In this document: positions 46,040-56,792 of the stretch, piece by piece
Numbering within the stretch: the stretch's first letter is position 1
Layout of the letters: each line of letters opens with the position of its first letter
Assembly (NCBI GenBank): GCA_022843145.1
Contig: JALHOF010000001.1
Coordinates: 372,001-436,000 of the forward strand
Reading direction: 5' to 3'
DNA from: Hyphomicrobium sp.
Lineage (GTDB): Bacteria > Pseudomonadota > Alphaproteobacteria > Rhizobiales > Hyphomicrobiaceae
Length of the DNA stretch: 64,000 nucleotides
The notes under the pieces: generated by a model
The model's input: only the letters and a program-made list of their open reading frames with translations
The model's database searches: none
Told to the model about the DNA's origin: nothing
Position numbers and translations under genes: made by a program

Positions 46040-46884
46040 CGGGTACTGCACCAGCCCCTCCCTGGGGGGCTTACGCGCCGAGCGGAGTGTCCGCGCTCGT
46101 CATCTGGCTCTCGCGCTCGACGCCGCTCGGCCGCGGCGCGCCTCGGAAGCTCCTCTACAAGGCGTTCAAATCACTCAGTCCGGGGCCGGTCGACACGACC
46201 TTGTTTGGCGCCCGCGTCCGTTTGCACCCCTCGAACAACGTGTCCGAACGCAAGGCGCTGATGCGGCCCGACCGGATGGATCCGCGTGAGCACGCGATCG
46301 TGGGTGGGCGCATGACAGATGCCGGTGCTGTGCTGGTCGATGTCGGCGCAAATGCCGGGCTCTACAGCCTCGACGCCGCGCTCCACGGAGGTCCCGGCGC
46401 ACGCATCGTCTCGATCGACCCCAATCCCGAATTGCTCGCCCGGCTCGCCTTCAACCTCGAAACCGCGCGCGCCGACGGCAAAATCCGGCAGGACGTCGTG
46501 CTCTCGCCCATCGCCGTCGCTATCAGTGATCGCGACGGTATGGGCGTCCTTCTGGGCGGGGTTGATGAAGGGTCGCGCTCGCTGGAGGCGAGTTCCGCCG
46601 GCGGGCGCGGTTCGGCCGCCGAGGTCCCGTTGAGACCGCTCGTGGCGCTCGTCGCCGAGTTGGGGCTCACGCGGGTCGACGTGATGAAGATCGACGTCGA
46701 AGGGCACGAGGACAAGGTTTTGCCGCCGTATCTCGCGGGCGCGGCGCGCACCATGTGGCCGCGTCTGATCGTCATCGAGCACCTTGCGCGCAGCCGTTGG
46801 GCGGTCGATTGTATCGCCGACGCCTGCGCCAGGGGCTATCGCGTCGAGCTGACGACGCCCAACAACACTGTGCTCGGGCTCTGA
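46036..46884 (+). CDS. FkbM family methyltransferase
   Basis: 282 residues. The SAM-binding motif VLVDVGANAGLYSLDAA, then IVSIDPNPELLARLAFNL, and the late block VDVMKIDVEGHEDKVLP match the FkbM family, which methylates sugars or other small molecules and often works on surface glycans. The ATG overlaps the stop of the preceding gene. The target is unknown. Confidence 0.88.
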   Translation: MTGTAPAPPWGAYAPSGVSALVIWLSRSTPLGRGAPRKLLYKAFKSLSPGPVDTTLFGARVRLHPSNNVSERKALMRPDRMDPREHAIVGGRMTDAGAVLVDVGANAGLYSLDAALHGGPGARIVSIDPNPELLARLAFNLETARADGKIRQDVVLSPIAVAISDRDGMGVLLGGVDEGSRSLEASSAGGRGSAAEVPLRPLVALVAELGLTRVDVMKIDVEGHEDKVLPPYLAGAARTMWPRLIVIEHLARSRWAVDCIADACARGYRVELTTPNNTVLGL

Positions 46885-46894
46885 GAGCGGATCG

Positions 46895-47629
46895 CTAGAG
46901 CAGGATCACCATCGATCGCAGCACTTCGTTGGACGACGCGGAGACGACGAACTCGTCGAGGATCGTGAGTCCAAAGGGCGGCAGGTTGAGATAGACGCCC
47001 GAGTGAAGGCCATCGCGTGTGCGGTAGCCGCTGACGATGTCGAGGTTCGGCCGATCGGTCGCGACGGGTTGCGATTCCGTGATGATGGCATGCTGGAACG
47101 TGCCGCGCAGGTTCATCAGCGCTGCGAGGATCGCGTCGTTCGACAGGTGTTGAAATACCTCGCGGACGGTGACGAGATCGCCGGGCGGCAGCGCATCGCG
47201 CGTCACGTCGAGCTGCATGAACGAAACGCCCGGCCGGGCGTGGTGCGCCTGATTGTAGGCCACGACATCGCCGACGATATCGCAACCGACATAGGTGATC
47301 TCACGCGGTATGCGGGCGAGGATCCGGTTCGCCACCTGGAAGTCGCCGCAGCCGATATCCACCAGCTGTTCGATCTCCGGATGACGGGTCAGATAGTCGA
47401 TGACGTAATTCTCATAGCCCAGCGTCACCTCCGGCGCCGAGCCCGGACCCGAAGAATAGCGCGCCGTTCCCTCCGGCGTCGCCCAGACGTTCTTTTCGTA
47501 GATCTCGCCGAACACGTCCTCGAGCGGGCGTCCGCGCGCTTGCGCCTGTTCGTAAGCGTATCGTAGCCGCTGCCATGCAGCGCGTGCGCCATCCGGAAGG
47601 GCACTTTTCAAATAGTCTTTGATGTGCAT
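46895..47629 (-). CDS. Class I SAM-dependent methyltransferase
   Basis: 244 residues from the ATG at 47629. The SAM motif QLVDIGCGDFQVANRIL is followed by TYVGCDIVGDVV and DLVTVREVFQHLSN. The N-terminus (MHIKDYLKSALPDGARAAW) and FGEIYEKNVWATPEG resemble uncharacterised methyltransferases of glycan or capsule clusters. It is opposite in direction to the sdh genes and converges on the FkbM gene with 10 bp between, so it has its own promoter. Confidence 0.88.
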   Translation of the reverse strand: MHIKDYLKSALPDGARAAWQRLRYAYEQAQARGRPLEDVFGEIYEKNVWATPEGTARYSSGPGSAPEVTLGYENYVIDYLTRHPEIEQLVDIGCGDFQVANRILARIPREITYVGCDIVGDVVAYNQAHHARPGVSFMQLDVTRDALPPGDLVTVREVFQHLSNDAILAALMNLRGTFQHAIITESQPVATDRPNLDIVSGYRTRDGLHSGVYLNLPPFGLTILDEFVVSASSNEVLRSMVILL

Positions 47630-47896
47630 CGTCACGTGTCGTCCCAGTGGCGCTGATTGGTTAACGGTTTGCTCGGTATTGCAACAACTTAGCATGTTGA
47701 AATCGTCATCGCGCCGGTTCATGTGGTGGATGGAGGGTGAACCTCCCGAGCTGGTGAACCAACCGTTAATGGCAGCGCGCCGCACGGCAGGGACGATGCC
47801 GCCGCTTGCTCGCCGTATGCGGCTTGTAGGACCATCACGCGGGTGATTCGCGGCGTGGTGCCGCGGACCGCGTCGTCTCTCCGTGAGGTCGGTCCT

Positions 47897-48514
47897 GTGG
47901 CCAAGCCGCCGAAAAAGCCCGATCCCGGTCCGCCCAAGCAGGGGCCGGACTTCGATACGCGGATCGCGCCCGATCCCTTCGCTGCGGTTCTGCCGGGACT
48001 TGCCGCGCTCGGCGCGATCGCCTCGATCGCGGCGATCAACTGGGTTGGCCACGAACGCACGCCTGATCGCGCCAAGGCGCGCCGTAAGGCTTCAGCGGCA
48101 CTCCGCGATCTCGAGAACTGCTGCCTGGGATTGAGCGAGATCTTCCGCCGCTTTCAGCGTCATCCGCGCCTGTTCGCGGGCGAGGGGTCGCAGGGCGCTT
48201 CGCCGCTCAAGTTCGGCGTTCATGGGCCGCGCGCCAGCGCCGACGACTGCCGGCTCTACCAACAGCTCGTCAACGACGTTGCCTCGATGCTCGTTCTCGC
48301 CTCGCAGAACGCCTTCGACGTCATGTGCGCCGTCGAGGACGGCGAGATCGACGCTCCGGAGGAGCTGTTCTATGGCTTCGGCGACGAACAAGAGCGGCTC
48401 AACAAGCTCATTCAGGAGCGAGCCACGCTGAAGGTCACGGTCGATACGTGCGCGACAGTGGCGGAAACCTTGACGGGGCTCGTACGCCGGCTGAAGGGCT
48501 ACAGGTCCGAATAA
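47897..48514 (+). CDS. Hypothetical protein with one membrane segment, upstream of sdhB
   Basis: 205 residues from GTG at 47897 (TGAGG eight bases before); an upstream GTG at 47843 lacks a ribosome site. A Pro/Lys-rich start (PPKKPDPGPPKQ) is followed by one hydrophobic segment (about 33-50) and a mainly helical, Arg/Asp/Glu-rich domain with several Leu-rich helices. No family was recognised. It is 143 bp before sdhB, in the same direction. Confidence 0.7.
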   Translation: MAKPPKKPDPGPPKQGPDFDTRIAPDPFAAVLPGLAALGAIASIAAINWVGHERTPDRAKARRKASAALRDLENCCLGLSEIFRRFQRHPRLFAGEGSQGASPLKFGVHGPRASADDCRLYQQLVNDVASMLVLASQNAFDVMCAVEDGEIDAPEELFYGFGDEQERLNKLIQERATLKVTVDTCATVAETLTGLVRRLKGYRSE

Positions 48515-48657
48515 GCAGTCGGATGAGCCCTGCACCGTATGCGATGCGCCTCTTCCTAACGTAGCGTTGACAGCGCGGCGCGGGAGCCGCATCTCATGAG
48601 CACGATCCGGGAAGCCGGAGCGCGCGCAGTCTTTTCCCTGAACGCCACCGAGGACAC

Positions 48658-49437
48658 ATGGTCCAGCTCACCCTGCCGAAGAACTCGAAAGTCAACACGG
48701 GCAAGACCTGGAATCGCCCCGAGGGCGACGGCGACTGGAAGGAATTCCGCATCTATCGCTGGAATCCGGACGACGGCGAAAACCCGCGCATGGACACCTA
48801 TTGGGTCAATCGCAGCCAGTGCGGCCCGATGGTTCTCGACGCGTTGATGAAAATCAAGAACGAGATCGACCCGACCCTGACCTTCCGGCGCTCATGCCGC
48901 GAAGGGATCTGCGGATCGTGCGCGATGAACATCGACGGCACGAATACGCTGGCCTGCCTCAAGGGGCTCGACGACGTGACGGGCGCGGTGAAGATCTATC
49001 CGCTCCCGCACATGCAGGTGGTCAAGGATCTCGTGCCGGACATGACCAACTTCTATGCCCAGCACCGCTCGATCGAGCCGTGGCTGAAGACCGATACCCC
49101 GGCCCCGCCCAAAGAGTGGAAGCAGAGCCGTGAGGATCGTGAGAAGCTCGACGGCCTCTACGAGTGCATCCTGTGCGCGTGCTGCTCGGCGTCCTGCCCG
49201 AGCTACTGGTGGAACTCCGACCGCTATCTGGGGCCGGCCGTCCTGCTTCAGGCCTACCGCTGGGTCATCGACAGCCGCGACGAGGCAACGGGCGATCGTC
49301 TCGACAATCTGGAGGATCCGTTCCGGCTCTATCGCTGCCACACGATCATGAACTGCGCCAAAGCCTGCCCGAAGGGTCTCTCTCCGGCGAAGGCGATCGC
49401 CGAGCTGAAGAAGCTCATGGTCGAGCGGCGGGTCTGA
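48658..49437 (+). CDS. sdhB: Succinate dehydrogenase iron-sulfur subunit
   Basis: 259 residues. Cys ligands of the [2Fe-2S] cluster are in [16 protein letters not shown], and those of the [4Fe-4S] and [3Fe-4S] clusters in [12 protein letters not shown] and [17 protein letters not shown]. It passes electrons from SdhA to the membrane anchor. GAGGA precedes the ATG. It is separated from sdhCDA by four other genes and must have either a long shared transcript or its own promoter. Confidence 0.97.
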   Translation: MVQLTLPKNSKVNTGKTWNRPEGDGDWKEFRIYRWNPDDGENPRMDTYWVNRSQCGPMVLDALMKIKNEIDPTLTFRRSCREGICGSCAMNIDGTNTLACLKGLDDVTGAVKIYPLPHMQVVKDLVPDMTNFYAQHRSIEPWLKTDTPAPPKEWKQSREDREKLDGLYECILCACCSASCPSYWWNSDRYLGPAVLLQAYRWVIDSRDEATGDRLDNLEDPFRLYRCHTIMNCAKACPKGLSPAKAIAELKKLMVERRV

Positions 49438-49486
49438 CGAGGCGAGACACGCCGCCCGCGCAATTCCATCGGCTGAATCCGTTGGC

Positions 49487-49873
49487 TCATGCGGTCACGG
49501 CGTCGCGCCGGTCGACGGGGCCGCCCGTGGCCGGGTTCGTCGCGATATATGCTTGTCCGGCTTTCTTCCAGGCGGCGAACCCGCCTGCCATGTGCATCAC
49601 GCGCTTATGTCCCGCGGCGATGCATTTATCGGCGACCATCTTCGAGCGCATGCCCGAGCCGCAATGGAATACGATCGGCTTCTGATGCTGTTCGGGGAGA
49701 TGGCGCGTGTCGAACGTCGCCAACGGCGACAACAGGGCGCCACGGATATGCTCGAACGCATATTCGACCGGAGTGCGGACATCGATCAGCACGATCTTGT
49801 CTGCGGCGAACAATGCAGCCACCTCAGCGACGTCGAGCGTTTCAAGTGTTCCGGCGGCGTTCATATCGGGCAT
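49487..49873 (-). CDS. Rhodanese-like sulfurtransferase
   Basis: 128 residues, a single rhodanese domain: IVLIDVRTPVEYAFEHIRGALLSPL, the active-site loop HCGSGMRSK with Cys71, and the closing MAGGFAAWKKAG. The last 20 residues are an added tail. It carries sulfane sulfur on Cys71; the acceptor is unknown. Convergent with sdhB. Confidence 0.93.
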   Translation of the reverse strand: MPDMNAAGTLETLDVAEVAALFAADKIVLIDVRTPVEYAFEHIRGALLSPLATFDTRHLPEQHQKPIVFHCGSGMRSKMVADKCIAAGHKRVMHMAGGFAAWKKAGQAYIATNPATGGPVDRRDAVTA

Positions 49874-50178
49874 CCACGGGTCTCCTGTTGAGCGGGTCTG
49901 AGCCGCTCGCGATTGGCGTGCTGCGGCCCGTCACAGTGCGACAGCGTGGCGATAAGGTCAAAGCCGTGCGGCAATTGGCGCGGATCGCGAATATCGTCCA
50001 ATTGTTGCGACCGAAGGTTCGGTTGCTGTTGCAGCCTGAATTGCAATAGGGCCGCTGAAAACAACAAGGCCGATGGCGCATTTCGCAGCCACCGGCCTTT
50101 GAGTTTGGTCCGCAATTTGAGGTGTCGCCGTTCACGCCCCTGGCGCCCAATTCCGGGGGCGCGTGACGGCGAGCGTCC
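49874..50178. other. 305-bp intergenic region with a hairpin, no gene
   Basis: Lies between the rhodanese gene (its 5' side) and the end of the histone-like gene. No supported coding frame. It contains the hairpin at 50066-50099 and presumably the rhodanese promoter. Confidence 0.5.
50066..50099 (-). terminator. Hairpin terminator for the histone-like gene
   Basis: AAGGCCG pairs with CGGCCTT around an inner TGGC / GCCA pair. On the minus strand it is followed by GTTGTTTTC, as in an intrinsic terminator about 80 bases after the stop at 50179. Confidence 0.65.
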
Positions 50179-50319
50179 TCAGGCGGCCTTCTTGGACTTC
50201 TTCGCGGCGGCCTTCGGAGCAGCCTTGCGCTTCGCGGCCGGAGCGGCCTTGCGAGCAGCGGTCTTCTTTGCGGGAGCCTTAGCCTTCGCCGGGGCCTTCT
50301 TTGCAGCGGTCTTAGCCAT
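50179..50319 (-). CDS. Histone H1-like Lys/Ala/Pro-rich DNA-binding protein
   Basis: 46 residues, almost only Lys, Ala, Pro and Arg, built of PAKKA/KAAP-like repeats after MAKTAAKKAPAK, like the tail of histone H1 and the bacterial Hc1/AlgP-type proteins. It should bind DNA or RNA non-specifically through charge. The ATG at 50319 is preceded by a purine-rich GAGAGAAA; a longer frame from upstream is not plausible. It is a stand-alone gene with long flanks, often a sign of high expression. The sequence is low in complexity, so homology is hard to judge. Confidence 0.78.
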   Translation of the reverse strand: MAKTAAKKAPAKAKAPAKKTAARKAAPAAKRKAAPKAAAKKSKKAA

Positions 50320-50742
50320 GGTATTTCTCTCTTTCTCTCTCTCGTGCGTTCGAATCAGTTCGAACACAAAAAAAGATGAGCAAGTTCGCGGAATTTGTTG
50401 ACAGCCAAATCGATTTCGGACTGTCGAAAAGGGTGTATTCACCCCGGACTGTTGCGCCAAAGTCGCAATTTCGTATTGTTTCGAGGGTTTTGTAGGTTCT
50501 CGTAATCACGCGACTTGAGTGCGCGGATGCAAACTCATGATTGGCGCTCGGCAATTCGAGACTGCATTTCGCGTCATCGTGGCGTCATATCGAAGTGATT
50601 GAAGAGTGGAACGAGAGGTCGGATGTAGCGCGCGGATTTTCGATGCGCCGAACGACGGCATCGCTCCTCTCGGTAAGATTTGAAGGGCTGGCCAGCGCGA
50701 GGTGATCGCGATGGCCAGCCCTCTTTCATTTCATGTGGTGGG
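50320..50742. other. 423-bp intergenic region with promoter signals and a terminator
   Basis: No supported gene. It is more AT-rich than its surroundings. Near the histone-like gene are two TTCGAA palindromes (50349-50354, 50359-50364), ten bases apart. At the right end lies the strong hairpin that ends the GNAT gene. Confidence 0.5.
50684..50726 (-). terminator. Long-stem terminator after the GNAT gene
   Basis: GGGCTGGCCA (50685-50694) pairs exactly with TGGCCAGCCC (50712-50721); after one mismatch CGCGA / TCGCG extends the stem. TCTTTC follows on the plus side and TTCAAATCTT on the minus side. It begins 22 bases after the GNAT stop. Confidence 0.8.
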
Positions 50743-51330
50743 TCACGCGGCCGAGCGCGCGCGCTTCGAAGCGAGCGATTGCAGGTCGAGCACGGCCATC
50801 ATATAGCCGACACGATCCTCCACGGCTTCGGCGAGTATCGAGAAGTAGTTCGAGTCTTGCGGCACGATCTCGCCAACGACTTCGCCGTATTCAAAACGCA
50901 GCTCCGCTTCGTGCTTGCGCGCGATGGTCTGCATTTTGCCGTTCTCGGCGAGGCAGCTCATATAGAGATGCTGTACGCCGCGATTTCGAGCCGCGCGGAT
51001 GACGCGGCCCATCAGCTCTGTGCCGAGGCCCTTCTCCTGATGCGCTTTCTCCACCGAGAACGCTGCCTCGGCTTCCTGTCCCCAGCTGTCGCCGAGCTTG
51101 CGCAATTCCGCCGCGGCGTGAACTTCGCCGTCGACGACATAGCCGAACACGATCGAGCCCATCTCGCTCATGCGGTTGGCATAGTCTTCTATGAAACCGT
51201 CAGACACGCCGTGCGCGAAGCGCATGCGGCGGCTGTCCTTGTCTAGTCTCAACAAGTGGTCGCGGAACTTGTCGGTTTCCTGCGGCCACAGCTTGCGTAT
51301 GTTTCCTCCCGTCCATCGGTGTTCGCTCAT
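50743..51330 (-). CDS. GNAT family N-acetyltransferase
   Basis: 195 residues from the ATG at 51330, chosen because GGAGG lies seven bases upstream; two earlier ATGs lack a ribosome site. The acetyl-CoA-binding motif QEKGLGTELMGRVIRAARNRGV is in the second half, preceded by the strand SIVFGYVVDGEVHAAAEL. The N-terminal WPQETDKFRDHLLRLDKDSRRMRF is shared with GNAT domains of acyl-CoA synthetase-type protein acetyltransferases. The acceptor is unknown. Confidence 0.88.
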   Translation of the reverse strand: MSEHRWTGGNIRKLWPQETDKFRDHLLRLDKDSRRMRFAHGVSDGFIEDYANRMSEMGSIVFGYVVDGEVHAAAELRKLGDSWGQEAEAAFSVEKAHQEKGLGTELMGRVIRAARNRGVQHLYMSCLAENGKMQTIARKHEAELRFEYGEVVGEIVPQDSNYFSILAEAVEDRVGYMMAVLDLQSLASKRARSAA

Positions 51331-51760
51331 TGAAGAACCTCCGCTCGGGTTGCTCATGTTCATCGGGGCGGCGTCATCGGCGCTCTTGTGGCGCTCTAGT
51401 GGTCGTCCGCCTTGGCTTTCAGCCTAGCATAATACGCTCTTTGCAACGGCATATAATGCACCGCACAAAACTAACAAATAGCTGGAGAAGCTAATAAAAC
51501 AGTCATATTGGCGTATCGATGGGCACCTCAATGCCGCAATGCGGCAAGAGTGTGAATGCGCGCGCGCCGTGCTATGCGGCAGATGGGTTCGTGGCCGGCA
51601 GCTGCACCGGTATATCGGGTGATATGCTGTCCTCGGGCTGCTGCCATGCATTCCCAGGATGACGCGAACGCTTACTTGACGGCGCGCGGTCGACAGCCGA
51701 GGCACAGCGGATCAGCGCTGTTTGAGACGGCGGTTGAACGCAGACAGTAAATGGGGGGTC
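51331..51760. other. 430-bp region between GNAT gene and zapE
   Basis: Divergent promoter region; no supported gene. It contains an AT-rich stretch (51426-51520) with a TATAAT at 51452-51457, but no -35 at the right distance, and a short hairpin TGCCGC / GCGGCA at 51532-51546. Confidence 0.45.
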
Positions 51761-52888
51761 ATGACCGGGGCCGTCGTCGAGCGCTATGAAGAGCGAGTCC
51801 GGCTCGGCCGGATCGAGCCGGATGCCGCGCAGCAGTCTGCCGTTCTCGATCTGGACCGTCTGGCGAAGGCGCTCGCAGGCTGGCGGCCGGCCAAGCCCGG
51901 ACTGCTGTCCTTCTTCGGACGCGAACGCGGTGTGCGCCCGCGCGGTCTCTATCTGCATGGCGGTGTGGGGCGCGGGAAGACGATGTTGATGGACCTCTTC
52001 TACGACGCCGTCGACTTCAAGCCGAAACGGCGATCGCATTTCCACGGCTTCATGGCGGAAGCGCACGAGCGGATCGCGGTGGCGCGGACCAAAGTCGATG
52101 GCGATCCGATCCCGCTCGTCGCGCTCGAGATGGCGGGAGACCCGGGCCTCCTTTGTTTCGACGAACTGCACGTCACCGACATCGCCGATGCCATGATCCT
52201 CGGCCGCTTCTTCAAGGTCGTCTTCGAGCGGGGCGTGGTCATCGTCGCCACATCAAACGCGCATCCGTCCGAGCTCTATCGCAACGGTCTGAACCGCCAG
52301 CTGTTCCTGCCGTTCATCGATCTCATCGAAGACAATCTCGACGTGCGCGAAATCAAGGCGAAGAAGGATTTCCGGCTCGACAAGCTTGCGGGGCGGCCGC
52401 TCTATTTCACACCCGCCGATGCGGCCGCCACGGCAGAACTCGACCGGCATTGGCTCCGTCTTGCCGGCAGCGGCGCGCACGGCAGCACCGAGATCGAGGT
52501 CAAGGGCCGCCGGCTGCATGTGCCGCTCGCCGCTCCCGAAATGGGCATCGCACGGTTTTCCTTCGCCGATCTTTGCGAAAAGCCCCTATCTTCCGTCGAT
52601 TATCTGGGCCTGACGCAGGTCTTCCACACCATCCTCATCGACGGAATCCCGCGGCTCGAGCCGGCCCGTCGCGACACCGCGCGCCGCTTCATCAATCTCA
52701 TCGACACGCTGTATGACAGCCGTGTCTGTCTCATTGCCTCGGCGGACGCCGAGCCGGACGATCTCTATCAGCGCGGCGAAGGTGCAGATCTGTTCGTGCG
52801 CACGGCCTCGCGGCTGACGGAGATGCGCAGCGAAGGCTACCTTTCGGAGCGGCGCACGGCCTCAGATGCAGAGGGACTGACCATCTGA
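51761..52888 (+). CDS. zapE: Cell division ATPase ZapE (AFG1 family)
   Basis: 375 residues. Walker A GGVGRGKT (67-74), Walker B LLCFDELHVTDIADA, the FKVVFERGVVIVATSN sensor block and HPSELYRNGLNRQLFLPFI are typical of AFG1/ZapE. ZapE acts at the division septum in E. coli, and its mitochondrial relative AFG1 in protein quality control of respiratory complexes. The ATG at 51761 follows GGGGGG. A neighbour to mdh/suc genes in many alphaproteobacteria. Confidence 0.93.
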   Translation: MTGAVVERYEERVRLGRIEPDAAQQSAVLDLDRLAKALAGWRPAKPGLLSFFGRERGVRPRGLYLHGGVGRGKTMLMDLFYDAVDFKPKRRSHFHGFMAEAHERIAVARTKVDGDPIPLVALEMAGDPGLLCFDELHVTDIADAMILGRFFKVVFERGVVIVATSNAHPSELYRNGLNRQLFLPFIDLIEDNLDVREIKAKKDFRLDKLAGRPLYFTPADAAATAELDRHWLRLAGSGAHGSTEIEVKGRRLHVPLAAPEMGIARFSFADLCEKPLSSVDYLGLTQVFHTILIDGIPRLEPARRDTARRFINLIDTLYDSRVCLIASADAEPDDLYQRGEGADLFVRTASRLTEMRSEGYLSERRTASDAEGLTI

Positions 52889-52949
52889 GGTGGCTGGTGC
52901 CCAATAGGCGTGCACCGACTTTGGTTCGAGAGAACGCGCATTCACTTGA

Positions 52950-54047
<1,098 letters not shown>

Positions 54048-54084
54048 GCGGGCAGATTGTTGCACTGCGAGACTAGGTTGCCGC

Positions 54085-54122
54085 CGCGTGCCGAGTTCGT
54101 ATTGGCACGCGGGTTTGTCTTG
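54085..54122 (+). terminator. Terminator-like hairpin between mdh and sucC
   Basis: A perfect 9-bp stem CCGCGTGCC / GGCACGCGG with an 11-base loop followed by GTTTGTCTT, 37 bases after the mdh stop. Confidence 0.7.
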
Positions 54123-54205
54123 GAATACCATATGCCAGAATGTGATCGCATGCCACAAAGAAGCCGGCGCCCGGTGCGCCGAGCTTCGCGATGGGGAGAC
54201 GCCCG

Positions 54206-55402
<1,197 letters not shown>

Positions 55403-55407
55403 GCGGC

Positions 55408-55623
55408 ATGGCGCGCTCAGAGTTGATCGAGCTGATCGTCGCGTGGCTACCGCTCATCATTCTCATGGGTATTTGGTGGTTTCTGGTGCGGAAGTGGAAC
55501 CGCCAGTATCGGGGGCACGTCGACCAAGTGAATGCGATCAATGCCGAGATCCTCGCGGCCAACCGTGAAATGCTCGCCGAGCTGAGCGAGATCCGAAAAG
55601 CTCTTCAAGACAGGAAATCCTGA
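55408..55623 (+). CDS. Small membrane protein between sucC and sucD
   Basis: 71 residues. One membrane helix (about 6-24, [19 protein letters not shown]) is followed by a basic segment (RKWNRQYRG) and a charged helix of about 40 residues ([22 protein letters not shown]) that could form a coiled coil. It begins five bases after sucC and its stop overlaps the sucD start (TGATG), so it is a true part of the operon. No family was recognised. It might tether the synthetase or the 2-oxoglutarate dehydrogenase to the membrane, which is only a guess. Confidence 0.75.
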   Translation: MARSELIELIVAWLPLIILMGIWWFLVRKWNRQYRGHVDQVNAINAEILAANREMLAELSEIRKALQDRKS

Positions 55624-56525
55624 TGTCCATCCTCATCGACAAGAACACCAAGATCCTCGTCCAGGGCCTCACCGGAAAGACCGGCACGTTCCATACCGAG
55701 CAGGCGCTCGCCTACCACGCCACAAAGATGGTCGGGGGCATCCACCCCAAGAAGGGCGGCGAGACCTGGACTGGCAAGGGCGGCGAGAAACTGCCGATCT
55801 TCAAGTCGGTCGCCGACGGCGTGAAGGAGACGGGTGCCAACGCCACCGTCGTCTACGTGCCGCCGGTCGGCGCCGCGGAGGCCATCATCGAGGCGATCGA
55901 CGCCGGCGTGCCGCTGATCGTCGCCATCACAGAGGGCGTGCCGGTCATGGATATGGTCAAAGTGAAGGCCCGTCTTGAAAAATCCAAGTCGCGGCTGATC
56001 GGCCCCAACTGCCCCGGCGTGCTGACGCCGAACGAGTGCAAGATCGGCATCATGCCGGGCAATATCTTCAAGAAGGGCTCGGTCGGCGTGCTGTCGCGCT
56101 CCGGCACGCTCACCTATGAGGCGGTGTTCCAGACCACCAACGAGGGTCTCGGCCAGACAACGGCGGTCGGCATCGGCGGCGACCCGGTCAAGGGCACCGA
56201 GTTCATCGATATCCTCGACATGTTCCTGTCCGATCCCGAGACCGAGAGCATCATCATGATCGGCGAAATCGGCGGATCGGCCGAAGAAGACGCCAGCGCA
56301 TGGCTGATCGAGCAGGCCAAGAAGGGGCGCAAGAAGCCGATGGCGGGCTTCATCGCCGGCCGCACCGCTCCTCCGGGCCGCACCATGGGGCACGCTGGCG
56401 CTGTCATCTCCGGCGGCAAGGGCGGTGCCGACGACAAGATCGCGGCTATGGAAGCCGCCGGGATCCGCGTCTCGCCCTCGCCCGCGCGCCTGGGCAAAAC
56501 CCTGGTCGAGGTGCTGAAAGGTTGA
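55623..56525 (+). CDS. sucD: Succinyl-CoA synthetase subunit alpha
   Basis: 300 residues. [19 protein letters not shown] binds Co[21 protein letters not shown] is the family signature, and the phosphorylated active-site His lies in [12 protein letters not shown]. The start overlaps the stop of the small membrane-protein gene. A terminator follows it. Confidence 0.97.
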   Translation: MSILIDKNTKILVQGLTGKTGTFHTEQALAYHATKMVGGIHPKKGGETWTGKGGEKLPIFKSVADGVKETGANATVVYVPPVGAAEAIIEAIDAGVPLIVAITEGVPVMDMVKVKARLEKSKSRLIGPNCPGVLTPNECKIGIMPGNIFKKGSVGVLSRSGTLTYEAVFQTTNEGLGQTTAVGIGGDPVKGTEFIDILDMFLSDPETESIIMIGEIGGSAEEDASAWLIEQAKKGRKKPMAGFIAGRTAPPGRTMGHAGAVISGGKGGADDKIAAMEAAGIRVSPSPARLGKTLVEVLKG

Positions 56526-56555
56526 GCAATGCGCAGATCGCGCAATCGATTTACG

Positions 56556-56582
56556 AGGGGGGCTTTTGCCTCCCTTTTGCTT
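56556..56582 (+). terminator. Intrinsic terminator after sucD
   Basis: AGGGGGGC pairs with GCCTCCCT (one G-T) around a TTTT loop and is followed by TTTGCTTTATATTTG. It is 31 bases after the sucD stop and separates sucCD from sucAB-lpd, which therefore needs its own promoter in 56583-56792. Confidence 0.8.
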
Positions 56583-56792
56583 TATATTTGATGCTGTGAA
56601 TGTGACAGTGCGGCCGGTTGCCGGCTCGCATCTTTTCCAAGTCACCCCCACTTTCGACGGTCTTAAAGCGCGCACGCAAAAAGACTACATAGTGTCGCAA
56701 CGCTGCGTCCTGCGGTCGCGCCGGCTTCGGAATTCCCGTGTTTGCCGAACGCGCCGTCCACCGCCACCCTTTCCGAAACCGAGGGCATCTGA

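Noticed and set aside
50348-50361. A possible alphaproteobacterial LexA box before the histone-like gene
   Set aside because: The two GTTC half-sites are separated by six bases, whereas the alphaproteobacterial box is GTTC-N7-GTTC.
51424-51705. A 93-codon minus-strand gene between the GNAT gene and zapE
   Set aside because: Low-complexity Arg/Ser/Cys composition, no ribosome site, and it lies in an AT-richer divergent promoter region.
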